DNA from: Riptortus pedestris
Taxonomy: Eukaryota > Arthropoda > Insecta > Hemiptera > Alydidae
DNA: 64,000 nt
Direction of reading: 5' to 3'
Assembly: GCA_019009955.1 (NCBI GenBank)
Contig: CM032233.1
Span: 61,178,001-61,242,000, forward strand
The stretch's first letter is position 1. The number at the start of each line of letters is the position of its first letter. This document shows, one piece after another, positions 36,079 through 47,606 of the stretch. A program made the translations under genes and the position numbers. Under the pieces are notes generated by a model. The model searched no databases. It had not been told where the DNA came from and was given only the letters and a program-made list of their open reading frames with translations.

Positions 36079-37313
36079 TACACAGTCTATCCCAACTTAC
36101 CGTGCCACCCCCCTTAAAATCGCCAATTGTGTTAAGAAATGAGACTTGGTGTGGCAGAATTGTGACCCCTGAAGAATCTTTTCAGTCCATATTTAACCTC
36201 GTAACCTTTACCTGTACTTCTCCAGCGACCCTAAATTTGGAATTTCCCATGGGGTGGAATACTTTTTTTTGACAGATTCTTGAAGGAAATCCTATTCAAA
36301 AACGAGTTTATATCAGTGAGTTTTTCGACTTTACGCACCCTTTAGCCACATAATGCACAAATCATTATTTCAGAAACGGCAGGTTTTATTGAAAAATGCT
36401 GTGACATAAAAGTTATAACCAAGGAAATTATCTTTGAAACAAGTCTACGGTGATAGGAATGGATTCTGAAATTTAAAAAAATAAAAATACGAAATAATGC
36501 AAAAATATTCTTGAATGAATCCAAAATATATGTTTCTTCATCAACATAGAAAAATACGTTCTTAGAATTAATTTATTTAAAACTAATTACGAAATTATTT
36601 ATAAAAAAAAAATTTTCCACCTGCATAGCTTCAAGGAAATGACAATAAATTCAATTTCAGTAGCAGAAATTCACAGTGCCAAAAGGGAGTTAAGATACCG
36701 TCTTTTGATGTGCATAAATAAGGAAGGATTTTCGAACATTTTAAGTACTAGATGTGAGTATTGTGATACAAAGAAAAAAAATGGTTTCTGTTTATTTACA
36801 TGAAGCTATGCAGGTGGAAAATGTATTCATTTTATAAATAAATACTTAATTAGTTTAAAATAAATTAATTCTTAGGACGTTTATCGTTATGTTGATGTTT
36901 CTAAAAGTAAACCTTAATTGTATTCATTCAAGAATACTTTTGCGTTATTTTGTTTTAACTTTTTTTTTTAATTTCAAAATCCATCCCTTCCCCCGTAGAC
37001 TTGTTTTGAACGATAATTTTGTTGACTACAACTTTTATGTCTCAGCATTTTTCAATGAAATGTGCCGTTTCTGAAATAAAGATTTATGCACTTTACGGCT
37101 AAAGGATACGTCAAATAAAAAAATTCACTGATATAAACACGTTTTAGAATTTCATTTGCCACAAGTGGAAAAGTACTGGAGAAGGTTAGGAGGTTAAATA
37201 TGGACAGAAAGGATTCTTCAGGGGTCCCAATTTCGGCACACAAAGTCTCATCCTTGTATTAAAATAATTGGAGATTATTAGGGGGGTGACAGGGGAAGTT
37301 GGGACACCCTGTA
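36079..37313. mobile_element. Fold-back (long inverted repeat) element
   Basis: Left arm about 36081-36633 and right arm about 36801-37312 are inverted copies of each other, around a ~167-nt loop. Termini are CACAGTCTATCCCAACTT at the left and, reverse-complemented, TACAGGGTGTCCCAACTT at the right. Further paired landmarks: CCCTGAAGAATC / GATTCTTCAGGGG and CACCTGCATAGCTTCA / TGAAGCTATGCAGGTG. Short frames in the two arms (36342-36524 minus, 36889-37074 plus) are mirror images and not genes. The TA-flanked CAGGGTGTCCCAA-type ends suggest a DNA-transposon-derived palindromic MITE; the superfamily is uncertain. Confidence 0.75.
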
Positions 37314-37337
37314 TATAATAAGACTGTATAGGTTGGA

Positions 37338-40300
37338 AGGGAGATTATCTAGGAATATAAAGAGGGATGGGTTGTTTACTCTGGAATATACAGGGTGGAA
37401 GAGTGATTTCCTAAAAGTAATCGTGGCGAAGGAGTGATTATCTAGGAATATAAAGAGTGGTTACCTTGGAATATATAGGGTGGAAGAGTGATTCCCCGAA
37501 AGTATACATGGCGAAGGAGTGATTATCTAGGAATATAAAGAGGGATGAGTGGTTACCTTGGAATATATAAGGTGGAAGAGTGATTCCCCGAAAGTATACA
37601 TGGCGAAGGAGTGATTATCTAGGAATATAAAGAGGGATGAGCGTTTACCTTGGAATATATAGGGTGGAGGAGTGATTCCCCGAAAGTATACATGGCGAAG
37701 GAGTGATTATCTAGGAATATAAAGAGGGATCAGTGTTTACCTTGGAATATATAGGGTGGAGGAGTGATTCCTTGAAAGTATACATGGCGAAGGAGTGATT
37801 ATCTAGGAATATAAAGAGGGATGAGTGTTTACCTTGGAATATATAGGGTGGAGGAGTGATTCCTTGAAAGTATACATGGAGAAGGAGTGATTATCTAGGA
37901 ATATAAAGAGGGATGAGTGGTTACCTTGGAATATACAGGGTGGAAGAGTGATTCCTTGAAAGTATACATGGCGAAGGAGTGATTATCTAGGAATATAAAG
38001 AGGGATGAGAGTTTACCTTGGAATATATAGGGTGGAAGAGTGATTCCCCGAAAGTATACATGGCGAAGGAGTGATTATCTAGGAATATAAAGAGGGATGA
38101 GTGTTTACCTTGGAATATATAGGGTGGAAGAGTGATTCCCCGAAAGTATACATGGCGAAGGAGTGATTATCTAGGAATATAAAGAGGGATGAGTGTTTAC
38201 CTTGGAAAATATAGAGTGGAGGAGTGATTCCTTGAAAGTATACATGGAGAAGGACTGATTATCTAGGAATATAAAGAGGGATGAGTGTTTACCTTGGAAT
38301 ATATAGGATGGAGGAGTGATTCCCCGAAAGTATACATGGCGAAGGAGTGATTATCTAGGAATATAAAGAGGGATGAGTGTTTACCTTGGAATATATAGGG
38401 TGGAAGAGTGATTCCCCGAAAGTATACATGGCGAAGGAGTTATTATCTTGGAATATAAAGAGGGATGAGTGTTTACCTTGGAATATATAAGGTGGAAGAG
38501 TGATTCCCCGAAAGTATACATGGCGAAGGAGTGATTATCTAGGAATATAAAGAGGGATGAGCGTTTACCTTGGAATATATAGGGTGGAGGAGTGATTCCC
38601 CGAAAGTATACATGGCGAAGGAGTGATTATCTAGGAATATAAAGAGGGATCAGTGTTTACCTTGGAATATATAGGGTGGAGGAGTGATTCCTTGAAAGTA
38701 TACATGGCGAAGGAGTGATTATCTAGGAATATAAAGAGGGATGAGTGTTTACCTTGGAATATATAGGGTGGAGGAGTGATTCCTTGAAAGTATACATGGA
38801 GAAGGAGTGATTATCTAGGAATATAAAGAGGGATGAGTGGTTACCTTGGAATATACGGGGTGGAAGAGTGATTCCTTAAAGTATACATGGCGAAGGAGTG
38901 ATTATCTAGGAATATAAAGAGGGATGAGCGTTTACCTTGGAATATATAGGGTGGTGGAAGAGTGATTCCTCGAAAGTATACATGGAGAATGAGTGATTAT
39001 CTAGGAATATAAAGAGGGATGAGTGTTTACCTTGGAATATATAGGGTGGAAGAGTGATTCCCCGAGAGTATACATGGCGAAGGAGTGATTATCTAGGAAT
39101 ATAAAGAGGGATGAGTGTTTACCTTGGAATATATAGAGTGGAGGAGTGATTCCTTGAAAGTATACATGGAGAAGGACTGATTATCTAGGAATATAAAGAG
39201 GGATGAGTGTTTACCTTGGAATATATAGGGTGGAAGAGTGATTCCCCGAGAGTATACATGGCGAAGGAGTGATTATCTAGGAATATAAAGAGGGATGAGC
39301 GTTTACCTTGGAATATATAGGGTGGAGGAGTGATTCCTTGAAAGTTTTCATGGCGTAGGAGTGATTATCTAGGAATATAAAGAGGGATGACCGTTTATCT
39401 TGGAATATTTTGGGTGGAAGCGTGATTCCATGACAGTATACATGGCGAAGGAGTAATTATCTAGGAATATAAAGAGGGATGAGTGGTTACCTTGGAATAT
39501 ATAGGGTGGAAGAGTGATTCCCCGAGAGTATACATGGCGAAGGAGTGATTATCTAGGAATATAAAGAGGGATGAGCGTTTACCTTGGAATATATAGGGTG
39601 GAGGAGTGATTCCTTGAAAGTATACATGGCGAAGGAGTGATTATCTAGGAATATAAAGAGGGATGAGCGTTTATCTTGGAATATATAGGGTGGAAGAGTG
39701 ATTCCTTGAAAGTATACATGGCGAAGGAGTAATTATCTAGGAATATAAAGAGGGATGAGTGGTTACCTTGGAATATATAGGGTGGAAGAGTGATTCCCCG
39801 AGAGTATACATGGCGAAGGAGTGATTATCTAGGAATATAAAGAGGGATGAGCGTTTACCTTGGAATATATAGGGTGGAGGAGTGATTCCTTGAAAGTATA
39901 CATGGCGAAGGAGTGATTATCTAGGAATATAAAGAGGGATGAGCGTTTATCTTGGAATATATAGGGTGGAAGAGTGATTCCTTGAAAGTATACATGGCGA
40001 AGGAGTAATTATCTAGGAATATAAAGAGGGATGAGTGGTTACCTTGGAATATATAGGGTGGAGGAGTGATTCCTTGAAAGTATACATGGCGAAGGAGTGA
40101 TTATCTAGGAATATAAAGAGGGATGAGCGTTTACCTTGGAATATATAGGGTGGAGGAGTGATTCCTTGAAAGTATACATGGCGAAGGAGTGATTATCTAG
40201 GAATATAAAGAGGGATGAGTGTTTACCTTGGAATATATAGGGTGGAGGAGTGTTTCCCCGAAAGTATACATGGCGAAGGAGTGATTATCTAGGAATATAA

Positions 40301-43300
40301 AGAGGGATGAGTGTTTACCTTGGAATATATAGGGTGGAGGAGTGTTTCCACGAAAGTATACATGGCGAAGGAGTGATTATCTAGGAATATAAAGAGGGAT
40401 GAGTGGTTGCCTTGGAATATATAAGGTGGAAGAGTGATTCCCCGAAAGTATACATGGCGAAGGAGTGATTATCTAGGAATATAAAGAGGGATGAGTGGTT
40501 ACCTTGGAATATATAGGGTGGAAGAGTGATTCCTCGAAAGTATACATGGCGAAGGAGTGATTATCTAGGAATATAAAGAGGGATGAGTGTTTACCTTGGA
40601 ATATATAGGGTGGAAGAGTGATTCCAAGAGAGTATACATGGCGAAGGAGTGATTATCTAGGAATATAAAGAGGGATGAGTGTTTACCTTGGAAAATATAG
40701 GGTGGAGGAGTGATTCCTTGAAAGTATACATGGCGAAGGAGTGATTATCTAGGAATATAAAGAGGGATGAGTGTTTACCTTGGAATATATAGGGTGGAAG
40801 AGTGATTCCCCGAGAGTATACATGGCGAAGGAGTGATTATCTAGGAATATAAAGAGGGATGAGCGTTTACCTTGGAATATATAGGGTGGAGGAGTGATTC
40901 CTTGAAAGTATACATGGCGAAGGAGTGATTATCTAGGAATATAAAGAGGGATGAGCGTTTATCTTGGAATATATAGGGTGGAAGAGTGATTCCTTGAAAG
41001 TATACATGGCGAAGGAGTAATTATCTAGGAATATAAAGAGGGATGAGTGGTTACCTTGGAATATATAGGGTGGAAGAGTGATTCCCCGAGAGTATACATG
41101 GCGAAGGAGTGATTATCTAGGAATATAAAGAGGGATGAGCGTTTACCTTGGAATATATAGGGTGGAGGAGTGATTCCTTGAAAGTATACATGGCGAAGGA
41201 GTGATTATCTAGGAATATAAAGAGGGATGAGCGTTTATCTTGGAATATATAGGGTGGAAGAGTGATTCCTTGAAAGTATACATGGCGAAGGAGTAATTAT
41301 CTAGGAATATAAAGAGGGATGAGTGGTTACCTTGGAATATATAGGGTGGAAGAGTGATTCCCCGAGAGTATACATGGCGAAGGAGTGATTATCTAGGAAT
41401 ATAAAGAGGGATCAGTGTTTACCTTGGAATATATAGGGTGGAGGAGTGATTCCTTGAAAGTATACATGGCGAAGGAGTGATTATCTAGGAATATAAAGAG
41501 GGATGAGTGTTTACCTTGGAATATATAGGGTGGAGGAGTGATTCCTTGAAAGTATACATGGAGAAGGAGTGATTATCTAGGAATATAAAGAGGGATGAGT
41601 GGTTACCTTGGAATATACAGGGTGGAAGAGTGATTCCTTGAAAGTATACATGGCGAAGGAGTGATTATCTAGGAATATAAAGAGGGATGAGCGTTTACCT
41701 TGGAATATATAGGGTGGAAGAGTGATTCCTCGAAAGTATACATGGCGAAGGAGTGATTATCTAGGAATATAAAGAGGGATGAGTGTTTACCTTGGAATAT
41801 ATAGGGTGGAAGAGTGATTCCCCGAGAGTATACATGGCGAAGGAGTGATTATCTAGGAATATAAAGAGGGATGAGTGTTTACCTTGGAAAATATAGAGTG
41901 GAGGAGTGATTCCTTGAAAGTATACATGGAGAAGGACTGATTATCTAGGAATATAAAGAGGGATGAGTGTTTACCTTGGAATATATAGGGTGGAAGAGTG
42001 ATTCCCCGAGAGTATACATGGCGAAGGAGTGATTATCTAGGAATATAAAGAGGGATGAGCGTTTACCTTGGAATATATAGGGTGGAGGAGTGATTCCTTG
42101 AAAGTATACATGGCGAAGGAGTGATTATCTAGGAATATAAAGAGGGATGAGCGTTTATCTTGGAATATATAGGGTGGAAGAGTGATTCCTTGAAAGTATA
42201 CATGGCGAAGGAGTAATTATCTAGGAATATAAAGAGGGATGAGTGGTTACCTTGGAATATATAGGGTGGAAGAGTGATTCCCCGAGAGTATACATGGCGA
42301 AGGAGTGATTATCTAGGAATATAAAGAGGGATGAGCGTTTACCTTGGAATATATAGGGTGGAGGAGTGATTCCTTGAAAGTATACATGGCGAAGGAGTGA
42401 TTATCTAGGAATATAAAGAGGGATGAGCGTTTATCTTGGAATATATAGGGTGGAAGAGTGATTCCTTGAAAGTATACATGGCGAAGGAGTAATTATCTAG
42501 GAATATAAAGAGGGATGAGTGGTTACCTTGGAATATATAGGGTGGAGGAGTTAATCCTAGAAAGTATACATGGCGAAGGAGTGATTATCTAGGAATATAA
42601 AGAGGGATGAGATTATCCCTTGGAATATATAGGGTGGAGGAGAGATTCCATGAAAGAATACATGGCGAAGGAGTGATTATCTAGGAATATAAAGAGGGAT
42701 GAGTGTTTACCTTGGAATATTTAGGGTGGAGGAGTGTTTCCCCGAAAGTATACATGGCGAAGGAGTGATTATCTAGGAATATAAAGAGGGATGAGTGTTT
42801 ACCTTGGAATATATAGGGTGGAGGAGTGATTCCACGAAAGTATACATGGCGAAGGAGTGATTATCTAGGAATATAAAGATGGATGAGTGGTTGCCTTGGA
42901 ATATATATGGTGGATGAGTGATTCCCCGAAAGTATACATGGCGAAGGAGTGATTATCTAGGAATATAAAGAGGGATGAGTGGTTACCTTGGAATATATAG
43001 GGTGGAAGAGTGATTCCTCGAAAGTATACATGGCGAAGGAGTGATTATCTAGGAATATAAAGAGGGATGAGTGTTTACCTTGGAATATATAGGGTGGAAG
43101 AGTGATTCCCCGAGAGTATACATGGCGAAGGAGTGATTATCTAGGAATATAAAGAGGGATGAGTGTTTACCTTGGAAAATATAGGGTGGAGGAGTGATTC
43201 CTTGAAAGTATACATGGCGAAGGAGTGATTATCTAGGAATATAAAGAGGGATGAGTGTTTACCTTGGAATATATAGGGTGGAAGAGTGATTCCCCGAGAG

Positions 43301-43690
43301 TATACATGGCGAAGGAGTGATTATCTAGGAATATAAAGAGGGATGAGCGTTTACCTTGAAATATATAGGGTGGAAGAGTGATTCCTTGAAAGTATACATG
43401 GCGAAGGAGTTATTATCTAGGAATATAAAGAGGGATGAGTGGTTACCTTGGAATATATAGGGTAGAAGAGTGATTCCTTGAAAGTATACATGGCGAAGGA
43501 GTGATTATCTAGGAATATAAAGAGGGATGAGTGGTTACCTTGGAATATATAGGGTGGAGGAGTGATTCCCCGAAAGTATACATGGCGAAGGAGTGATTAT
43601 CTAGGAATATAAAGAGGGATGAGTGGTTACCTTGGAATATATACGGTGGAAGAGTGATTCCCCGAAAGTATACATGGCGAAGGACTGATT
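37338..43690. repeat. 92-bp satellite array, about 69 copies
   Basis: A head-to-tail array with a nearly constant 92-bp period, defined by the anchors CTAGGAATATAAAGAGGGAT and GAAAGTATACATGGCGAAGG. Each 92-bp unit is three diverged subunits of 30, 31 and 31 bp: GAGTGATTATCTAGGAATAT..., GAGTGTTTACCTTGGAATAT... and GAGTGATTCCTTGAAAGTAT.... Variants (CCCCGAAAG, CCTTGAAAG, CCCCGAGAG; GAGCG, GAGTG, GATCAG) tag individual units. Since 92 is not a multiple of three there is no through-going frame. No transposon interrupts the array. Confidence 0.95.
39447..42490. repeat. 276-bp higher-order blocks (3 x 92 bp) inside the satellite
   Basis: The marker GAAGGAGTAATTATC (A instead of G) recurs at 39447, 39723 and 39999, at 41011 and 41287, and at 42207 and 42483, each neighbour exactly 276 bp apart. 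The three units within a block carry fixed variants (GAGTGGTTACC with CCCCGAGAG; GAGCGTTTACC with CCTTGAAAG; GAGCGTTTATC with CCTTGAAAG). Distances between clusters are also multiples of 92 bp. Confidence 0.85.
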
Positions 43691-43945
43691 ATGAAGGAAT
43701 ATAAAAGAATTATTAGTGATACCCAATGGAAAATAAAGGGCGGAATAGTGATACCCTTTCAATAATAAGGGTACAGGAGTAAAATCAACAGAATATCTGG
43801 TGAAAGAAATATGCACTAGGAATATTGAGGTGAACGAGTGATGCACTGGAAATATTAGGGGTATACGAGTTATGCCCAATGAGAATAAAGGGTGGAGGAG
43901 TGATGAGTCTCCTAGAAGTATTAATGGGAGGATGTGTAAATGCCC
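43691..43945. repeat. Degenerate 30/31-bp monomer edge of the satellite
   Basis: After the last good 92-bp unit, about eight diverged subunits continue with the GAGTGATNC...GGAATATTAGGGTG pattern at ~31-bp spacing (e.g. GAGTGATGCACTGGAAATAT, GAGTTATGCCCAATGAGAAT) but without the three-way A-B-C order. Confidence 0.75.
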
Positions 43946-44180
43946 TCGGATTATAAATGGGATAGGAAACTCGCCAGTTGAATTGGTGAGATTATTAAAG
44001 GATTAGGTTTGTCTACAAGAAATTTCCTCGAACTTTCTAAACACTCAACAAATCAGGCACTGAAGAAATAAATTAATAATCATTATTAGGAATGAAGGTT
44101 CAATATAATGCTCCATTTCCCTTTTATCTGTCAACAATGAAAGTTATATAGAATACACCATATTTTAAAAGTAATTATAG

Positions 44181-44222
<42 letters not shown>

Positions 44223-45059
44223 GTGGTTATTATTATATTTAAAGATATTACCAAATGATATTGCTTATTCTGTACTTTTAACTGCGCCTCGTAAAAATGA
44301 TAAAGTGGTTCCAACTGTGAGATATTTTATGGGTCATTAACTAAATATATTTACGACACTCTCTTCTCTTATTCTCATTAAATTTATACTCTAGTACAAT
44401 AAATTAAATTAGGTAACATATTTATACACAATTAAGCAAAATTAAATATACAATGATATTATTTATAAAAAAAATTAAAATGACATAATATAGCAAAATA
44501 AACTTTGGATAATCTATTTTCTAAAATATTAATTTGAAAGTGCTGGCATTATACTCTAATCTGGTTTCTACTGAGTTTATGATGATTTTAAGTATTTAAA
44601 GAAATTAACCTAAGAATGAAATTTTTGTGTAACTAAAATGCACTTGATGAGACCGTGATGCGAGGCCTCATGAGGTATAAAACAATTATCAAATTTATTT
44701 GGCATGTTCCTTTGTTGATATTTGGTCTTTTAAACTGTAAAGTCATTCATTACAACATACGTCTAAAGCTAGAACTGCATAACATACACAATTAGCTCAA
44801 GGATTATATATGAGAACGTGTTATTGCTGGAATTTATAGTTGAATAGTTAGGTTAAGCTGGAGAATGACCTTAACCAATTATTTTTAGCACTCCATACTA
44901 CTACTGCCTGCTGTTGGTTTTTTTCATATAGCAAATTAACAATGGAAAAAAGTCAAATAGTAATGTACAGATTTTGTTAAAGCTGTGATGTGCTCAACGA
45001 ATATTCAACATTTTTGTAGGGTTACTAAAAATGAGACAAGTTGCTTGACTGATCAAAAA
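43946..45059. other. No gene recognised; (TA)n at 44184-44219
   Basis: AT-rich DNA with one TA microsatellite that is not flanked by family A. No coding signal. Confidence 0.5.
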
Positions 45060-45489
45060 GTCCGTCACGCAGGGGGCTGCGTAAACTAAGCTGATTTCCC
45101 ACGTGAACTTTTACAATAGAGAAATCTGCCTTCTAATAACAGCAGTAGTGACGAATCTCTAAGCCAATTCCCGATGGACGAACAGTCACGGAAACGGCCG
45201 AACTAGCTTTCGGCGGAATGTCCCGGATATAGCCGACTTCTGCCGAACACACACACAATACAAATGCACATATCTTAATATCAGTAAATTCAATTTGCAA
45301 TAAGATTGAGTCTATATAATTTTTGAACCCGACGCATAATAACAAAGATATTTCGAATTTTCAAAAATCCCCCTCCCACAGGTTCGATTTCAGCCATTAA
45401 CGAACTTGATCTTTCTTTTTACATAAAACGACTAAATTTCGAGTTTGGTAAAGATCAAACCAAAATGGTGACCGCTAGAGCGTTAAGAG

Positions 45490-45527
<38 letters not shown>

Positions 45528-46917
45528 TAGCTCAGATACCCGGCTTCGCCTGGGAATTCATTTGAGGCTGAATGGTGATAGTATTTTTTTGGCAAGGCTT
45601 TACTTTGCATAATATTTTGACATTTCCCCGTCCCAGTGTTTAGGGTTTATACCCGTCGTTTTTTTTTTTGTAAGACTTCACTGTCCTCCAAATTGTTATA
45701 TTTCCCGTCTCCTGTGCATTATGCATAGATTTCAGCTATTAAGGACAAAATATTAACATAGATTTGAATTAATTTTTCCCGGTGAGGTACCTATTCATAT
45801 TGGACAGAATTGTTGAGCATATCAATATTTCTACGCAAATTACTTTAGTTTTACTGTATATCTCGTTTATAATTGGGTATACGAAAAAAGTGTATATAAC
45901 AAAAGTTACTCTAAATAACAAAATAAACATCTTTTGTTATGTGCATATTTGCAGAAAATGGTGGTATTGCTTATTATAATGAATACGTTAGTGCTAATAC
46001 CCATACCGAGTTTTATTTAGATCGGTTGGGTCTTTTGTCCCATATAAAGTTGTTCACTTCCGATATATGTTTTAGCGTATATCTCGTTTATAATTCGGTA
46101 TACGAAAAAAGTTTATATAACAAAAGTTACTCTAAAAAACAAAATAAACAACTCTTGTTATGTTCATATTTGCCAAAAAACGAATAGAAATCGAAATACC
46201 GCTATTTTTAAATTCAGGCCTCCCCTACAACCCCCACTCCTGCCCGTTCCTAGAAATGTTGGTGTAGCTTGTTATAATGAAAGCGTTAGTGCTAATACAC
46301 ATACCGAGTTTTATTTATTTCGGTTGGGTCTTTTGTCCCAAATAAAATTGTTCACTTCCGCTGTAGGTTTTAGCGTATATCTCGTTTATAAATCGGTATA
46401 TGAAAAAAGTGTATATAACAAAAGTTACTCTAAATAACAAAATAAACAACTTTTGTTATGTTCATATTTGCTGAAAAACCAATAGGAAACGAAATATCGC
46501 TATTTTTAATTTCAGGCCTCCCTTATAACCCCCACTCCTGTTCATTTCAGAGAATTTTAATATAGCCTAAAGTCTAAGTTGGGTTAGTACTAATATACAT
46601 ACCAAGTTTTATAAAATTCGGTTCTGCCGTTTATGCGTGAAAAGGTAACAAACAAACAAATAAACAAACAAACAAACAAACAGACACCAAAGAAACAAAT
46701 TGCTGTTATGGTGTCTAGGACATGTGAAACGAAAAGTTATCGTGAAATTTCGCGAAAAAAATCAATGTACAGACAGAGGTTACAATTTTATATATATATA
46801 TATATAATTTTGAACGGACCTCATTTTCGCCATCTCCTGGGTATGATCGATGGGCATTTGAAGAAATTTTTCGCGTCATGAGTACGACCTCAAAAGCTGA
46901 TTTCCCTTAAGGGAAAC
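45060..46917 (-). mobile_element. Family A copy (module I) with a family B Helitron nested in its (TA)n core
   Basis: The hairpin end (GTCCGTCACGCAGGGGGCTGC) and right core half lie at 45060-45492. The left core half (GAACGGACCTCATTTTCGCC to CCCTTAAGGGAAA) lies at 46810-46917, same orientation. Family B (45527 to about 46792) sits between them inside TA repeats. The extreme 5' TTTTAGCA terminus is replaced at 46918 by the mariner-containing DNA. Confidence 0.75.
45527..46792 (-). mobile_element. Family B Helitron, near complete, nested
   Basis: Read on the minus strand it ends ...CCGGGTATCTGAGCTAG at 45527 with a T as the next base. The stem-loop is CCCAGGCGAAGCCGGG (one mismatch). The body has about two full copies of the ~297-bp internal repeat (CCCCCACTCCTG anchors near 46231 and 46529) and an (AAAC)n run at 46645-46682. 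The 5' side ends AAAATTGTAACCTCTGTC next to TA repeats. No coding capacity. Confidence 0.75.
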
Positions 46918-46921
46918 TTTC

Positions 46922-47588
46922 TTGTAAATATTTTATTATATTATCAATTATATATGACCCATTTTGATCTATTACATGTTGCCATCGTTCAGGTATTTTT
47001 TTCATTCCGTTCTCCCAGAACTTCTCAGAATTTTGTGCAATGAACTCCTCTATGTTCCTTCTTTGCAGTCCTCGAGCGAATTAATGTGTTTCCCGTCAAG
47101 AGTTTGAACGGACTCCCCCCCCCCTGTTTCCCTGTCTGGTGAACAGGGTGGGTGAGTCATCACATCCGAGCCAAACTCCAATAATTTCTGCCGGGTCTGC
47201 AGAGACACGTGAGGACGGGCGTTATCGCCATGGAAAACTATGTTTTGCGATAAGTCAATGCTGGACGCTTTTTCTCAACAGCTGCCTTTAAGCAGGTTCC
47301 AAGTGCGTGCAGTATACTGAAGAATTAATGATCTGGTTGGGCGTAGAGTTTGGGCTGTCTGTGACCATTGCTTGAATTTGGTCGTCATCAAGCACGACCC
47401 GAGCGTTTTGGGTCTTCCAGGTCAATTTTTCCGGTTATGAACCGAGCAAACGACTTAAGGAAGGTGCTTTCTTCTAAGGCATCATCGCCATACACACTGC
47501 AAATTTTGTGAACCACCCGTGCAGCGGATTTTCCTTTTCGGAAATAAAAAATCATTAAATGACGAAAATGATTTTGTTTCTCTTCCAT
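46922..47588 (-). pseudogene. Mariner transposase pseudogene, internally deleted
   Basis: The minus strand opens with MEEKQNHFRHLMIFYFRKGK (start at 47588) and continues to a DLEDPKRSGRA block, the N-terminal DNA-binding domain of mariner transposases. Further pieces in other frames are DDDQIQAM (about 47370-47395), HGDNARPHVSLQ (about 47200-47240, containing the second catalytic Asp of the DDD triad), a scrambled SPD block, and C-terminal QNSEKFWENGMKK and PERWQH matches (about 46970-47045 on the + coordinates, with stops and frameshifts). The length is about two thirds of the usual ~345 codons because the middle is missing. It cannot make active transposase. It abuts the truncated end of the family A copy at 46917. 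Confidence 0.85.
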
Positions 47589-47606
47589 CTTGAGCAAGCT
47601 TATCAC

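Noticed and set aside
36342..37074. Two ~60-codon frames as genes
   Set aside because: They are mirror copies in the two arms of the fold-back element and have no conserved motif.
37338..43690. CRISPR-like array
   Set aside because: There are no unique spacers: the whole 92-bp period repeats, and the context is eukaryotic satellite DNA.
43601..43879. A 92-codon minus-strand frame as a gene
   Set aside because: It lies in the degenerate satellite edge; frame openness follows from the repeat.
46645..46682. Free-standing (AAAC)n microsatellite
   Set aside because: It is an internal part of family B, also seen at 59398-59438 and, inverted, at about 13760-13776.
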